A model generated the notes under the pieces. The model made no database searches. It was not told where the DNA came from and saw only the letters and a list, made by a program, of their open reading frames with translations. From Treponema brennaborense (GTDB lineage: Bacteria > Spirochaetota > Spirochaetia > Treponematales > Treponemataceae), in assembly GCA_023666275.1 (NCBI GenBank), contig JAMPCJ010000005.1:105245-169244 (forward strand): 64,000 nucleotides of DNA, in the 5' to 3' direction. The position numbers and the translations under genes were made by a program. Shown one piece after another: positions 8,612 through 17,703 of this stretch. Every line of letters begins with the position of its first letter. Position 1 is the stretch's first letter.

Positions 8612-8648
8612 GACACAAAGTATACAGAAGTGTATACTTACTTGTCCA
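8610..8648. promoter_or_regulatory. Overlapping divergent promoters with a 22-bp palindrome
   Basis: AAGTATAC-agaagt-GTATACTT (8618-8639) is a perfect inverted repeat. Each half supplies a TATACT -10 box. For the plus strand, ATGACA (8610-8615) sits 17 bp from TATACT (8633-8638). For the minus strand, TGGACA (8648-8643) sits 18 bp from TATACT (8624-8619). The two -10 boxes end nine and seven bases before the start codons. A protein bound to the palindrome would shut both genes. Confidence 0.65.
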
Positions 8649-10276
8649 TGATATACGAACTGACAATCACGGTGCGCCCCGAAGACGAAACGAATAAAAA
8701 ACTGATACGGAAAAAAATCGCAGAAAAACTTTCGGAAAAAAATCCGATGTCTGCGCAGGACAGCAGCTGTTCATTTGTTCTCGAAAAAAAATCTATCGAC
8801 GCGCGGCACGGAAAAATAAAGCTTCAATTAAAATACGCAGTCCACATCGGAGAAGATTCGCAGGAATGCATGCAAGACGATGCCGCAAAAAAACCATTCG
8901 CTCCCGCATGGAAAAACGCCGATCCGAAAAAGCGCGTCGTCATCATCGGCTGCGGTCCCGCAGGGCTTTTCGCCGCGCTGCGGCTTCTTGAAAACGGCAT
9001 TACGCCTGTCATTCTCGAACGCGGAACCGATACGGCGCATCGCAAAACAGATATTGCAGCTATCAGCCGGACGCAGACAGTCAATGCCGATTCAAATTAC
9101 TGTTTCGGCGAAGGCGGCGCCGGCACTTTTTCGGACGGAAAACTGCGCACACGTTCCCGAAAACGCGGCAATCCGTCGCGCATTTTGGAAATTCTTCATT
9201 ATTTCGGAGCAGATGAATCTATTTTAACCGACGCGCATCCGCATATCGGCACAGACAAACTGCCTGTTATTATCAATGCGCTCACGTCGGCAATACGCTC
9301 ATTCGGCGGGCAAATCCATTTTAATACAAAATGCGAATCGCTGATTATTTCAAACAACAAAGTCTGCGGTGCTGATGCCGTGAATACAATATCAGGAAGC
9401 CGCAGCAGCTTTGAGGGGCGCGCCGTCATCGCTGCTTCGGGACATTCTGCGCCGGATATATACATGATGCTGGACGGCATCGAAAAAAACATCGGCGGCC
9501 GCATTCTGGAACCCAAAACATTTGCAATGGGCGTTCGCGTAGAACATCCGAGAAGCATTATCGACGCAATTCAATATCACGGGAAGGCGCGCAGCCGAGT
9601 GCTTCCCGCTGCGGAATATCAGCTTGCCGCGCAAATCGACGGACGCGGCGTATATTCATTCTGCATGTGTCCCGGAGGACTTGTCGTGCCTTCCGCGGCG
9701 GACAACAGCAGCATCGTGGTAAACGGCATGTCGCCCGCAAGCAGGAACACGCGCTGGTCAAACGCCGCCATTGTCGCAGAAACACGACCGGAAGACATTC
9801 CCGAACAATTCGGCAGCGGCGCGCTGAGCGGACTTCGATACCGCACATGGATAGAACAAACCGCACAGGCAGAAAGCGGCGGCGGACAAAAAGCGCCCGC
9901 ACAAATGCTTGAAGATTTTCTTGCCGGAAAAAAATCGGCGGCATTGCCGGAATCTTCATATACGCCGGGGCTTGTGTCTTCCCGCCTCGACAGATGGCTG
10001 CCGGAACATATAACATCCCGCCTGAAACAAGCGTTCCTGCAATTCAACGCAAAAATGCGCGGATTTATTTGTCCCGAAGCGCTTTTAATCGCACCGGAAA
10101 CGCGTACTTCTTCGCCGCTGCGTATTTTGCGGGAAAACACAACATTCGAAAATCCGTCGCTGCGCGGATTGTTTCCCGCAGGAGAAGGCGCAGGATATTC
10201 GGGTGGAATCGTTTCTTCCGCCATTGACGGCGAAAACGCGGCATGCGCTGTCTGCAATACGTATTTTCGGGAATGA
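8648..10276 (+). CDS. FAD-dependent dehydrogenase of the YhiN/HI0933-like type
   Basis: 542 residues, a large FAD-binding oxidoreductase of unknown substrate. Residues ~97-125 are a dinucleotide-binding fold (VVIIGCGPAGLFAALRL followed by VILERG), and the central part has NYCFGEGGAGTFSDGKL, typical of this uncharacterised family. The C-terminus has GLFPAGEGAGYSGGIVSSA, the second FAD-contacting region. The ~90-residue N-terminal extension resembles the ferredoxin-like cap seen in this family. ATG at 8648 is chosen because it follows the promoter directly; the open frame extends upstream into recQ without a start signal. Confidence 0.82.
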   Translation: MIYELTITVRPEDETNKKLIRKKIAEKLSEKNPMSAQDSSCSFVLEKKSIDARHGKIKLQLKYAVHIGEDSQECMQDDAAKKPFAPAWKNADPKKRVVIIGCGPAGLFAALRLLENGITPVILERGTDTAHRKTDIAAISRTQTVNADSNYCFGEGGAGTFSDGKLRTRSRKRGNPSRILEILHYFGADESILTDAHPHIGTDKLPVIINALTSAIRSFGGQIHFNTKCESLIISNNKVCGADAVNTISGSRSSFEGRAVIAASGHSAPDIYMMLDGIEKNIGGRILEPKTFAMGVRVEHPRSIIDAIQYHGKARSRVLPAAEYQLAAQIDGRGVYSFCMCPGGLVVPSAADNSSIVVNGMSPASRNTRWSNAAIVAETRPEDIPEQFGSGALSGLRYRTWIEQTAQAESGGGQKAPAQMLEDFLAGKKSAALPESSYTPGLVSSRLDRWLPEHITSRLKQAFLQFNAKMRGFICPEALLIAPETRTSSPLRILRENTTFENPSLRGLFPAGEGAGYSGGIVSSAIDGENAACAVCNTYFRE

Positions 10277-10302
10277 AAAATTACCGCACGCGTTTTTTGC
10301 GG

Positions 10303-10323
10303 TGCTGAAATTGCAGCATTTTT
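10303..10323 (+). terminator. Short hairpin plus T-tract after the FAD gene
   Basis: TGCTG-aaattg-CAGCA followed by TTTTT. The stem is only five base pairs, so termination may be partial. Confidence 0.4.
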
Positions 10324-10347
10324 CAAGTCAAGCGCATCAACGATATA

Positions 10348-10376
10348 TTGCCGGTTATTTTTTTTTCCTGTACATT
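10348..10376 (+). promoter_or_regulatory. Promoter of the ABC exporter gene, leaderless arrangement
   Basis: TTGCCG (10348-10353) and TACATT (10371-10376) are separated by exactly 17 bp. The -10 box ends six bases before the ATG at 10383, and no ribosome-binding site is present. Confidence 0.55.
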
Positions 10377-10382
10377 TTAAGT

Positions 10383-12128
10383 ATGACATCGCAAAAAAAG
10401 AAATCCTCTATTCTGTTATTTTTTTCGTACTATAAACCGCACTGGAAACTGTTCGCTGTCGATATGTTCTTTGCCTGCGTCATTGCCGCGGTAGATTTAT
10501 CATTTCCGGTGCTGACTCGATTCACCATGCAGAAATTGCTGCCGAATCAATTGTTTCGATTTTTCTTTCTTATGATTGCGCTGATGGTAATGCTCTATTT
10601 ACTGCGTTCGGCAGCGACCTGGCTTGTTACGTATATCGGGCACCTTTTCGGTTCGCTTGTCGAAGCCGACATGCGGCGCGACCTATTTCTGCACATAGAA
10701 AAACAGCCGTTTGCGTTTTTCGATAAAAACAGAACAGGACACATTATGTCCCGCCTCACCTACGATTTGTTTGAAATAACGGAACTTGCGCACCACGGAC
10801 CGGAAGATGTATTTCAGTCCATGCTGACGCTTATCGGTTCATTTATCATCATGTTTTCCATACGCTGGGAACTTGCCGTTACCGTAACGGCTGTCGTTCC
10901 GCTGATGATTTTCATTACTTCCACAACCCGCAAATCCATGACGGAAACATCGCGGCGGGTAAAAGAAAAAACGGCGGAAATCAACGCTTCGCTGGAATCC
11001 TGCATTTCCGGCATCAGAGTTACAAAAATTTTCACAAACGAAGATTACGAAAAAATGCGTTTCGGCGAAAGCAATGCCGCACACCTGAACGCGAAAGCCG
11101 AATATCAAAAGGCAATGGCGGGATTTCATTTTAAAACCGAATTTTTTACCCATATACTTTTTGTCATCGTATTAGCCTGCGGCGGAATTTTAATCATGCG
11201 CGGCAGCATGCAGGTATCCGACATCGTAGCGGCAAACTTGTTCATAACAGCTTTTCTTCAGCCGATCCGCCGGCTCACGAATTTCGCGGAACTGTTCACA
11301 ACCGGAACAGCCGGCTTTCACCGCTTCCGTCAGCTGATGGACACAAACGAACAGATTTACGAAAAACCGAATGCGGAAAAACTTTCCGCCGTGCGCGGAG
11401 ATATTTCCTACGAACATATAACGTTTGGATACGGCAGCCGGCAAGTAATTCTTTCCGATTTATCGTTCTCGATACAAGCGGGGCAGACAGTCGCGCTTGT
11501 AGGACCTTCCGGCGGCGGCAAAACAACAATATGCCATCTTCTGCCGCGTTTTTATGACATCACATCCGGACGCATTGCAATTGACGGCACCGACATACGC
11601 GACATCACGCTGAAATCACTGCGGCAGCAAATCGGACTTGTTCAGCAGGACGTATTTTTGTTTGCGGGAACCGTCCGCGAAAACATTGCCTACGGAAAAC
11701 TCGATGCCACCGACGAAGAAATAATCGAAGCGGCAACGCGTGCAGAAATGCACAATGATATCATGAAAATGCCGGACGGCTATAATACCATGGTCGGCGA
11801 ACACGGCATAAAACTTTCGGGCGGGCAAAAACAGCGCATATCCATTGCACGGATATTTCTGAAAAATCCGCCGATTCTTATTTTAGATGAAGCAACATCC
11901 GCGCTCGACACCGAAACGGAAATTCACATTCAGCATTCATTCGATGAACTGTCAAAAGGACGCACAACGCTTGTCATTGCACATCGGCTTTCCACAATAC
12001 GCAGCGCCGACAAAATTCTTGTAATAGACAACGGACAAATTTGCGAATCGGGCACGCATGAACAGCTAATCGCAAAAAACGGATTATACAAAAAACTGCA
12101 CGACGCGCAGTTCAAAGCGTTTTCGTAA
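10383..12128 (+). CDS. ABC-type multidrug/lipid exporter (fused membrane and ATPase domains)
   Basis: 581 residues, half-size ABC exporter that should work as a dimer in the inner membrane. Residues ~15-305 contain six membrane segments; residues ~340-575 are the ATPase with Walker A GPSGGGKTT, Q-loop QQDVFLF, signature LSGGQKQR, and Walker B ILDEATSALD followed by the H-loop region TLVIAHRLST. This is the MsbA/BmrA-like plan, so lipid, drug or peptide export are all possible. The upstream part of the open frame overlaps the FAD gene and lacks start signals, so ATG 10383 is preferred. Confidence 0.9.
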   Translation: MTSQKKKSSILLFFSYYKPHWKLFAVDMFFACVIAAVDLSFPVLTRFTMQKLLPNQLFRFFFLMIALMVMLYLLRSAATWLVTYIGHLFGSLVEADMRRDLFLHIEKQPFAFFDKNRTGHIMSRLTYDLFEITELAHHGPEDVFQSMLTLIGSFIIMFSIRWELAVTVTAVVPLMIFITSTTRKSMTETSRRVKEKTAEINASLESCISGIRVTKIFTNEDYEKMRFGESNAAHLNAKAEYQKAMAGFHFKTEFFTHILFVIVLACGGILIMRGSMQVSDIVAANLFITAFLQPIRRLTNFAELFTTGTAGFHRFRQLMDTNEQIYEKPNAEKLSAVRGDISYEHITFGYGSRQVILSDLSFSIQAGQTVALVGPSGGGKTTICHLLPRFYDITSGRIAIDGTDIRDITLKSLRQQIGLVQQDVFLFAGTVRENIAYGKLDATDEEIIEAATRAEMHNDIMKMPDGYNTMVGEHGIKLSGGQKQRISIARIFLKNPPILILDEATSALDTETEIHIQHSFDELSKGRTTLVIAHRLSTIRSADKILVIDNGQICESGTHEQLIAKNGLYKKLHDAQFKAFS

Positions 12129-12268
12129 TAAAACAGCGCAGCCGTATTTCCGCACGGAAAACTTCGCTGCGTACTGCGCGGGGGAATAACTTAAAAAGCA
12201 AAACGGAATCAGGCTGAACAGCGAAGCTTCCGGCAAATTTCCGCATCAGCTTTTACAGGAGAATAAAA

Positions 12269-13048
12269 ATGGATGCCGCAAATTCAAACACTTCCGTACA
12301 TACAGACGACACAACGCTGCTGCGCGGACTTGAAGAACTGAATATTCCCGACATTCCCGATACGGCGCAAAAACTTTCCGCGTATATTCATGAAATAGAA
12401 CTTTTCAATTCCGCGTATGATTTGACAGGCGCCGCCACACACGAAGATATTGTCGTCCGCCACATTCTTGACAGCCTTGCGCCGTATTCGGAAATTGCGC
12501 AGCTCATCAGCGGACAAAAAAAATATGCCGCACAAACACTTAAAAGCGCCGAAAACGTAACAACGGAACATGCCGCACAGAACAGTGCGGCGCAGCATAT
12601 CGAAACGACGCCGATAATTGCCGACATCGGAAGCGGCGCCGGACTGCCCGGCATTCCCCTTGCAATATGTTTTCCCGAATGCCGATTTTTCCTTGTGGAA
12701 CGCATGTCCAAGCGCTGTTCGTTTTTGGAAAACTGCATCGCGGTTCTCGGTTTGAAAAACACCGTTGTCCGGAACATGCAGGCAGAACGAATTCCGCAGA
12801 ACAGTTTTAACATCGTCGTTTTCAGAGCTTTCAGACCGCTTGATAAAAAAATAACGCGCATATTGCTGAGAACGCTTGCTCCGAACGGATATCTTGCAGC
12901 ATACAAAGCCAAAACGGAAAAAATACATGCAGAAATGACCGCAATTTCCGCACAAATACCGGAATGGGAATGCAGGAAAATTCATGTTCCGTTTTTGCCT
13001 GACGCGGAACGACATCTTGTCATCATTCCGGCGGCAAAAAAACAGTAA
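12269..13048 (+). CDS. rsmG: 16S rRNA (guanine527-N7)-methyltransferase RsmG
   Basis: 259 residues, Rossmann-fold methyltransferase that modifies G527 of 16S rRNA using S-adenosylmethionine. The AdoMet site IADIGSGAGLPGIPLA and the later FRAFRPLDK pattern are diagnostic. The N-terminus includes the conserved NLT/DLTG-type segment (FNSAYDLTGAATHEDIVVRHILDSL). It is longer than the usual ~210-240 residues because of a low-complexity insertion of about 30 residues (roughly 84-112) just before the AdoMet motif. ATG 12269 follows CAGGAG. Convergent with the TPR gene. Confidence 0.93.
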   Translation: MDAANSNTSVHTDDTTLLRGLEELNIPDIPDTAQKLSAYIHEIELFNSAYDLTGAATHEDIVVRHILDSLAPYSEIAQLISGQKKYAAQTLKSAENVTTEHAAQNSAAQHIETTPIIADIGSGAGLPGIPLAICFPECRFFLVERMSKRCSFLENCIAVLGLKNTVVRNMQAERIPQNSFNIVVFRAFRPLDKKITRILLRTLAPNGYLAAYKAKTEKIHAEMTAISAQIPEWECRKIHVPFLPDAERHLVIIPAAKKQ

Positions 13049-13161
13049 AACGGAATTGCAAAATTTTATCGGCAGCGGGAAAATTCGGCTTCCAGAAAAC
13101 GCTTGATGCCCGTGTCTGCTGCGTACAAGCAATTCCTCCGCGGCAGCGGGGCCGGTTATTA

Positions 13162-14520
13162 TTATTTTGCCGAAAGCGGAACAGTATCCACTTTCGCGAG
13201 AATTTTTACAAGCGAATGTTTTTCGATAAGATCCAGAGGACGCCCATCGGCATATTTGCGGGCTTCATCGGTATAGGTGCCGGCAGTAAAACAAATTCCC
13301 CGTCCGGCTTTTGCATCCCGCAGGCGTCCGTGAAAATCACGAACGAACAATTCGCCGGTAGAACCGGTCGTTCTGTAAAAACGGAACACGACAGTATCTT
13401 CCCATTTATCGGTTTCTATTTCCGTAAGAAGTTCCGCATATTCCGTCTGAACAACAATGTCGATGATCCGCACACGCGAATGACGGAAATACGAAAGTGC
13501 AACTTTGCGGCACAGCGCGACAAAATCACTGTTGCCGGACACAAGATATATTTGAAGATTTTTATTTTGATTCAATTCCTGATAGCGCGTAATCAATACG
13601 GGAACATCTTTGTATGTCGGCGCAACATTCTGAATTTCTTTAAGCAGCGCAAGTCCGTGCGATATATCATTTGTTTTCAAATAAACTTGCGCAAGCCGGT
13701 ATCTGATATTCGTCTGCAAATCAACCGGCGCCGTTGTATGCCGCAGCCCTATTTCAAAATCCTGCACGGCTTTTTCATTGCGGTTCGCGTTGGAATGGAT
13801 TGTACCGGACGCCAGACATGATCTCGCTCCGAACTCCGGATCCGCGCGCAAATGCGTGAACAATTTCAGCGCACGGTCGGTATTTCCCGTTTCATACAAA
13901 GCATCCGCCATATCAAACAGAAGCTCTTTGTTTTCCGGATGCGTGTCAAGCGCACGCTTCAAATATAAAATAGATTCTTTAAAATTGTGGTTGCCGTACA
14001 AAGCCATTCCGGCATACATATATGTATCGGAAACTTCCGGATTTACGGCTATGGCTTTTTTCAAAACAGGAATAGCTTTTTCGTATTCTTTATTCTGCAA
14101 AAGCGTCTGGCCAAGATAATAATTCACTTCAAAATCATTCGGAACATATTGTTTTGCCTGCGTCAGCGCACGCAGTGCATCCGCCGGACGGTTCAATTTC
14201 ACCGCGCAAACGCCGAGCCGGACGGCAACTCCCGCAGCTTCGGAAGCAGAATGTGCCTGCAGCACGTTAAGCAATGTTTCCAGAAGCGGCAGCGCTTTAT
14301 CCCATCGCTGTTCTTTATAGTATAAATCGGAAAGATCTTTTAAACCGCTGACATTGTGAGGATCGGCAGAAAGCTTTTTCGTTGCTTCCCTGATAATAAT
14401 CTGCCGTGATTTCTGCTTTTCTTTGCCTTTGCGCCCGTTTTTCGAGCCGCCGATAAAAGACAAAATAACAATGACCGCCGCCACTGCCACAATCACAATC
14501 AATATAAGGATAGGATCCAT
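13162..14520 (-). CDS. Membrane-anchored TPR protein with a degenerate Mrr-like domain
   Basis: 452 residues. Residues ~4-24 form one membrane anchor, followed by a basic stretch. About residues 45-290 are tetratricopeptide repeats (e.g. FEVNYYLGQTLLQNKEYEKA). The last ~130 residues follow the pattern of the Mrr-type restriction-endonuclease fold (RGICFTAGTYTDEARKYADG, then PLDLIEKHSLVKIL), but the catalytic QxK strand reads VVFRFYR, so cleavage activity is probably lost. A scaffold role at the membrane is the best inference. Its promoter is near-consensus and lies immediately before the ATG. Confidence 0.75.
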   Translation of the reverse strand: MDPILILIVIVAVAAVIVILSFIGGSKNGRKGKEKQKSRQIIIREATKKLSADPHNVSGLKDLSDLYYKEQRWDKALPLLETLLNVLQAHSASEAAGVAVRLGVCAVKLNRPADALRALTQAKQYVPNDFEVNYYLGQTLLQNKEYEKAIPVLKKAIAVNPEVSDTYMYAGMALYGNHNFKESILYLKRALDTHPENKELLFDMADALYETGNTDRALKLFTHLRADPEFGARSCLASGTIHSNANRNEKAVQDFEIGLRHTTAPVDLQTNIRYRLAQVYLKTNDISHGLALLKEIQNVAPTYKDVPVLITRYQELNQNKNLQIYLVSGNSDFVALCRKVALSYFRHSRVRIIDIVVQTEYAELLTEIETDKWEDTVVFRFYRTTGSTGELFVRDFHGRLRDAKAGRGICFTAGTYTDEARKYADGRPLDLIEKHSLVKILAKVDTVPLSAK

Positions 14521-14526
14521 GTTTAT

Positions 14527-14555
14527 ATTATGCCGTTCATTTCGGCAGGTGTCAA
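14527..14555 (-). promoter_or_regulatory. Near-consensus promoter of the TPR gene, leaderless arrangement
   Basis: On the minus strand TTGACA (14555-14550), 17-bp spacer, CATAAT (14532-14527), then six bases to the ATG at 14520. There is no Shine-Dalgarno sequence. This is the clearest case in the window for a message that begins at its start codon. Confidence 0.8.
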
Positions 14556-14607
14556 TAAAATCACTTGTGAATGCCGCGCTTTTCCGGAATTATGCACGGA
14601 CAATATC

Positions 14608-14636
14608 TTGATACCGATTTCATTATGCGCTATACT
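14608..14636 (+). promoter_or_regulatory. Promoter upstream of the fusA region
   Basis: TTGATA (14608-14613), 17-bp spacer, TATACT (14631-14636). It is seven bases before an ATG at 14644 and about 230 bases before fusA. It is likely the promoter of fusA, of the small frame in between, or of both. Confidence 0.75.
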
Positions 14637-14643
14637 GTAAAAA

Positions 14644-14880
14644 ATGTTCATAAAAACAATCTTTGCGGGGCGTCGATTCCCGAAAACGGTTGTTTTATCT
14701 GCGCAAGCGAACATGCATAAAGACAGTTTTCGGTATAAACTGCCGGTTGCAGGAAGCCGTGCTGTTTCGGCGGCTGCTTGTAAATCTTCATATTCCGCAT
14801 ATAATTGCAGAATACGCGTCTGTCCGCAGATGCATACGCAAAATCCCTTTATAGCGAGGTACATATATTATGAGCTTTGA
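14644..14880 (+). CDS. Possible small leaderless gene upstream of and overlapping fusA
   Basis: A 78-residue open frame whose ATG lies seven bases after a strong -10 box and whose stop (TGA at 14878-14880) overlaps the fusA start codon region by 11 bp. The geometry fits a leaderless, translationally coupled leader gene. The product is basic, has four cysteines and no recognisable domain, and its codon choice is not clearly gene-like. It may instead be a chance frame in a long fusA leader. Function unknown. Confidence 0.4.
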   Translation: MFIKTIFAGRRFPKTVVLSAQANMHKDSFRYKLPVAGSRAVSAAACKSSYSAYNCRIRVCPQMHTQNPFIARYIYYEL

Positions 14881-16963
14881 TATTTCCAAAATGAGAAATA
14901 TCGGTATCAGCGCCCATATCGACTCCGGTAAGACAACTTTGTCAGAACGTATTTTGTTCTATTGCGATAAAATTCACGCAATTCATGAAGTTCGCGGCAA
15001 AGACGGCGTCGGCGCTGTTATGGACAACATGGAATTGGAACGCGAACGAGGAATCACCATTCAGTCGGCGTCAACGCAGGTAAAATGGCAGGATTATACG
15101 TTCAACGTTATCGATACTCCCGGACACGTTGACTTCACCGTTGAAGTAGAACGCTCGCTCCGCGTTCTTGACGGCGCAATTCTTGTTTTGTGTTCCGTCG
15201 GCGGCGTACAGTCGCAGTCAATCACCGTTGACCGTCAGCTGAAACGCTATCATGTTCCGCGCATCGCGTTTGTGAACAAATGCGACCGCACCGGAGCCAA
15301 TCCGTTCAGAGTTTGCAACCAGCTCCGCGAAAAACTGGGACTCAACGCGCACATGATGGAAATTCCGATAGGGCTTGAAGACAAACTTGAAGGCGTCGTT
15401 GATTTGATTTCGATGAAAGCGCTTTATTTCGAAGGAGAAAGCGGAACGGATATCCGCAGCGCGGAAATTCCGGCACATTTGAAAGCGGATGCGGAAAAAT
15501 ATCGCGAAAGCCTGCTCGATGCGGCTTCAATGTTCAGCGACGAATTGATGGAAGCCGTGCTTGAGGGAAATGTTTCGGAAGACATGATAAACGCTGCCAT
15601 CCGCAAAGGAACATTGGCGGAACAATTTGTCCCTGTGTACCTCGGTTCCGCATACAAAAACAAAGGCATTCAGCCGCTGCTCGACGGCGTTATAAAATTT
15701 CTGCCGGATCCGACGGAAGTAAAGAATATTGCGCTTGACCTCGACAATAACGAAGCTCCGGTCGAGCTGAAATGCGATGAAAAACTGCCGTGTGTTTCGC
15801 TTGGTTTCAAACTGGAAGACGGACAGTACGGACAGCTGACGTATGTCCGCATTTATCAAGGCTGCATCAAAAAAGGCGACGAGCTGTACAACACGCGCTC
15901 CCACAAAAAATTCAAAGTCGGGCGGCTTGTACGCATGAATTCCGCCTCTATGGAAGACATAAACGAAGGCGTCCCCGGCGATATTGTGGCATTATTCGGC
16001 ATCGACTGTGCATCCGGCGACACATTCTGCGGAAACGGATTGAATTATGCGATGACATCAATGTTTGTACCCTCTCCGGTTATTTCTCTGTCAATCACGC
16101 CGAAAGATAAAAAAGCCGCGGATCAAATGGCAAAAGCCCTGAACCGCTTTACAAAAGAAGATCCTACGTTCCAAACATACGTTGATCCCGAATCGAATCA
16201 AACGATTATCAAAGGCATGGGCGAACTGCATCTCGACGTATACGTGGAACGAATGCGCCGTGAATATAACTGCGATGTTGAAACCGGAATGCCGCAGGTT
16301 GCGTACCGTGAAACAGTTACACAGCAGGCGGACTTTAACTATACGCACAAAAAGCAGACAGGCGGTTCGGGACAGTACGGCCGCGTTGCGGGTATTATGG
16401 AACCGCTTGAAGGCAAAGATTACGAATTTGTCGATGCTATCAAAGGCGGCGCCATACCGAACGAATACATTCCGTCCTGCGACAAAGGTTTCCGCGCATC
16501 ATTGGCAAAAGGTTCGCTGATCGGCTTTCCGATTGTCGGCGTAAAACTTACTATAAACGACGGTCAGTCCCATCCTGTGGACTCTTCCGACATAGCGTTC
16601 CAGCAGGCGGCAATCGGCGCATTCCGCGAAGCATACGCAAAAGCAAAGCCGTGCATCATGGAGCCGATCATGAAAGTTTCCGTCGAAGGTCCGACGGAAT
16701 TCCAAGGAAATATTTTTGCTTCAATCAACCAAAGACGGGGCATTATCGTTTCGTCCACGGAAGACGGCAATTTTTCACGCGTTGATGCGGAAGTTCCGCT
16801 GAGCGAAATGTTCGGATATTCAACGGTTTTGCGTTCTCTTACGCAGGGAAAAGCGGAATTTTCCATGGAATTCCTCAAGTACGGAAAAGTTCCGAACGCC
16901 ATTTCCGAAAAACTCATCGCCGAGTATCAGGAAAAGAAACGCAAAGAACAGCAGGGAAAATAA
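14870..16963 (+). CDS. fusA: Elongation factor G, spirochaete/mitochondrial-like type
   Basis: 697-residue translational GTPase that moves tRNAs and mRNA through the ribosome. The G domain has HIDSGKTT (G1), ERGITIQSA (switch region), DTPGHVDF and NKCDR; the C-terminal part has the EF-G domain IV/V patterns ([27 protein letters not shown]). Residues 30-50 ([20 protein letters not shown]) match the subfamily shared by spirochaetes, some other bacteria and mitochondrial EFG1 rather than the common bacterial form. ATG 14870 follows GAGG eight bases upstream. The next gene starts 15 bp after its stop. Confidence 0.95.
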   Translation: MSFDISKMRNIGISAHIDSGKTTLSERILFYCDKIHAIHEVRGKDGVGAVMDNMELERERGITIQSASTQVKWQDYTFNVIDTPGHVDFTVEVERSLRVLDGAILVLCSVGGVQSQSITVDRQLKRYHVPRIAFVNKCDRTGANPFRVCNQLREKLGLNAHMMEIPIGLEDKLEGVVDLISMKALYFEGESGTDIRSAEIPAHLKADAEKYRESLLDAASMFSDELMEAVLEGNVSEDMINAAIRKGTLAEQFVPVYLGSAYKNKGIQPLLDGVIKFLPDPTEVKNIALDLDNNEAPVELKCDEKLPCVSLGFKLEDGQYGQLTYVRIYQGCIKKGDELYNTRSHKKFKVGRLVRMNSASMEDINEGVPGDIVALFGIDCASGDTFCGNGLNYAMTSMFVPSPVISLSITPKDKKAADQMAKALNRFTKEDPTFQTYVDPESNQTIIKGMGELHLDVYVERMRREYNCDVETGMPQVAYRETVTQQADFNYTHKKQTGGSGQYGRVAGIMEPLEGKDYEFVDAIKGGAIPNEYIPSCDKGFRASLAKGSLIGFPIVGVKLTINDGQSHPVDSSDIAFQQAAIGAFREAYAKAKPCIMEPIMKVSVEGPTEFQGNIFASINQRRGIIVSSTEDGNFSRVDAEVPLSEMFGYSTVLRSLTQGKAEFSMEFLKYGKVPNAISEKLIAEYQEKKRKEQQGK

Positions 16964-16978
16964 AACAAGGAGTGAGCG

Positions 16979-17641
16979 ATGGGTAAACAAGAACTTATTG
17001 ACCGCAGTCCTGTCCGTTTTTTTGAAAAAGCTACAAACGGCGGACTCAAAGCAGGCGAAATCGGCGTTTTGGCGTCAAAAAAAGGACTCGGAAAAACTTC
17101 TGTCTTGGTTCAAATCGGGCTTGATATGCTTCTTCAGGATAAAAAAGTTGTCCACGTATCGTTCAATCAGCAGACGCTGCGTGTCATGACTTGGTACGAA
17201 GATATTTTCAATGAAATGGCAAAGAAAAAAGCTATCATAAATCTCGGAGAACTGAAAACGGAATTGAATAAAAACCGCATTGTTCTTAATTTTAATCAAG
17301 ATGCCGTTTCTTCGGAACAAATTGTAAGCACGCTGCGTGCGCTTGCTTCCGGCGGGATACGCACCGACGCACTGATTATTGACGGCGTTGATTTCAGCAA
17401 GGTTTCGGAAGCGAAAATCAACGTGCTCAAGGAATATGCAAAAGAAGCGCAGATGGTTATCTGGTTCAGCTGCAATACGGAAAGCACGCTGCCGGATGCA
17501 CTTGCGCATGCCGATGCGGTAATTCATCTCGAACAAAAACCGGATGCAATAGAAATGGTTGTTGAAAATATCCGCGGGGAAGCGCTTAAAAATTCGAATT
17601 TAAAACTTGATTCAAAAACGCTTCTTATTGCGGAAAAATAG
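16979..17641 (+). CDS. RecA-like P-loop ATPase of unknown role
   Basis: 220 residues. The N-terminal third contains GEIGVLASKKGLGKTSVLVQ, a Walker A variant (xxxxGLGKTS), and ALIIDGVDFS looks like a Walker B strand; the fold resembles the RecA/DnaB/KaiC group. No partner domain is present. ATG 16979 follows AGGAG, 15 bp after fusA, so the two are probably cotranscribed; a role near translation is possible but unproven. A strong bidirectional terminator follows. Confidence 0.65.
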   Translation: MGKQELIDRSPVRFFEKATNGGLKAGEIGVLASKKGLGKTSVLVQIGLDMLLQDKKVVHVSFNQQTLRVMTWYEDIFNEMAKKKAIINLGELKTELNKNRIVLNFNQDAVSSEQIVSTLRALASGGIRTDALIIDGVDFSKVSEAKINVLKEYAKEAQMVIWFSCNTESTLPDALAHADAVIHLEQKPDAIEMVVENIRGEALKNSNLKLDSKTLLIAEK

Positions 17642-17654
17642 CTGTCTGCAAAAT

Positions 17655-17701
17655 AAAAAGCCGCCCGCCGGAATTTTAAAAATTTCTGCGGGCGGCTTTT
17701 C
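17655..17701. terminator. Bidirectional terminator
   Basis: AAAAGCCGCCCGC paired with GCGGGCGGCTTTT, with A- and T-runs on either side. It sits between the convergent P-loop ATPase gene and the acyl-CoA synthetase gene and can serve both. Confidence 0.9.
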
Positions 17702-17703
17702 TA

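Noticed and set aside
14668..14690. TTCGATTCC-like string that resembles a tRNA T-loop
   Set aside because: No acceptor or anticodon arms can be formed around it. No tRNA gene is seen anywhere in the window.
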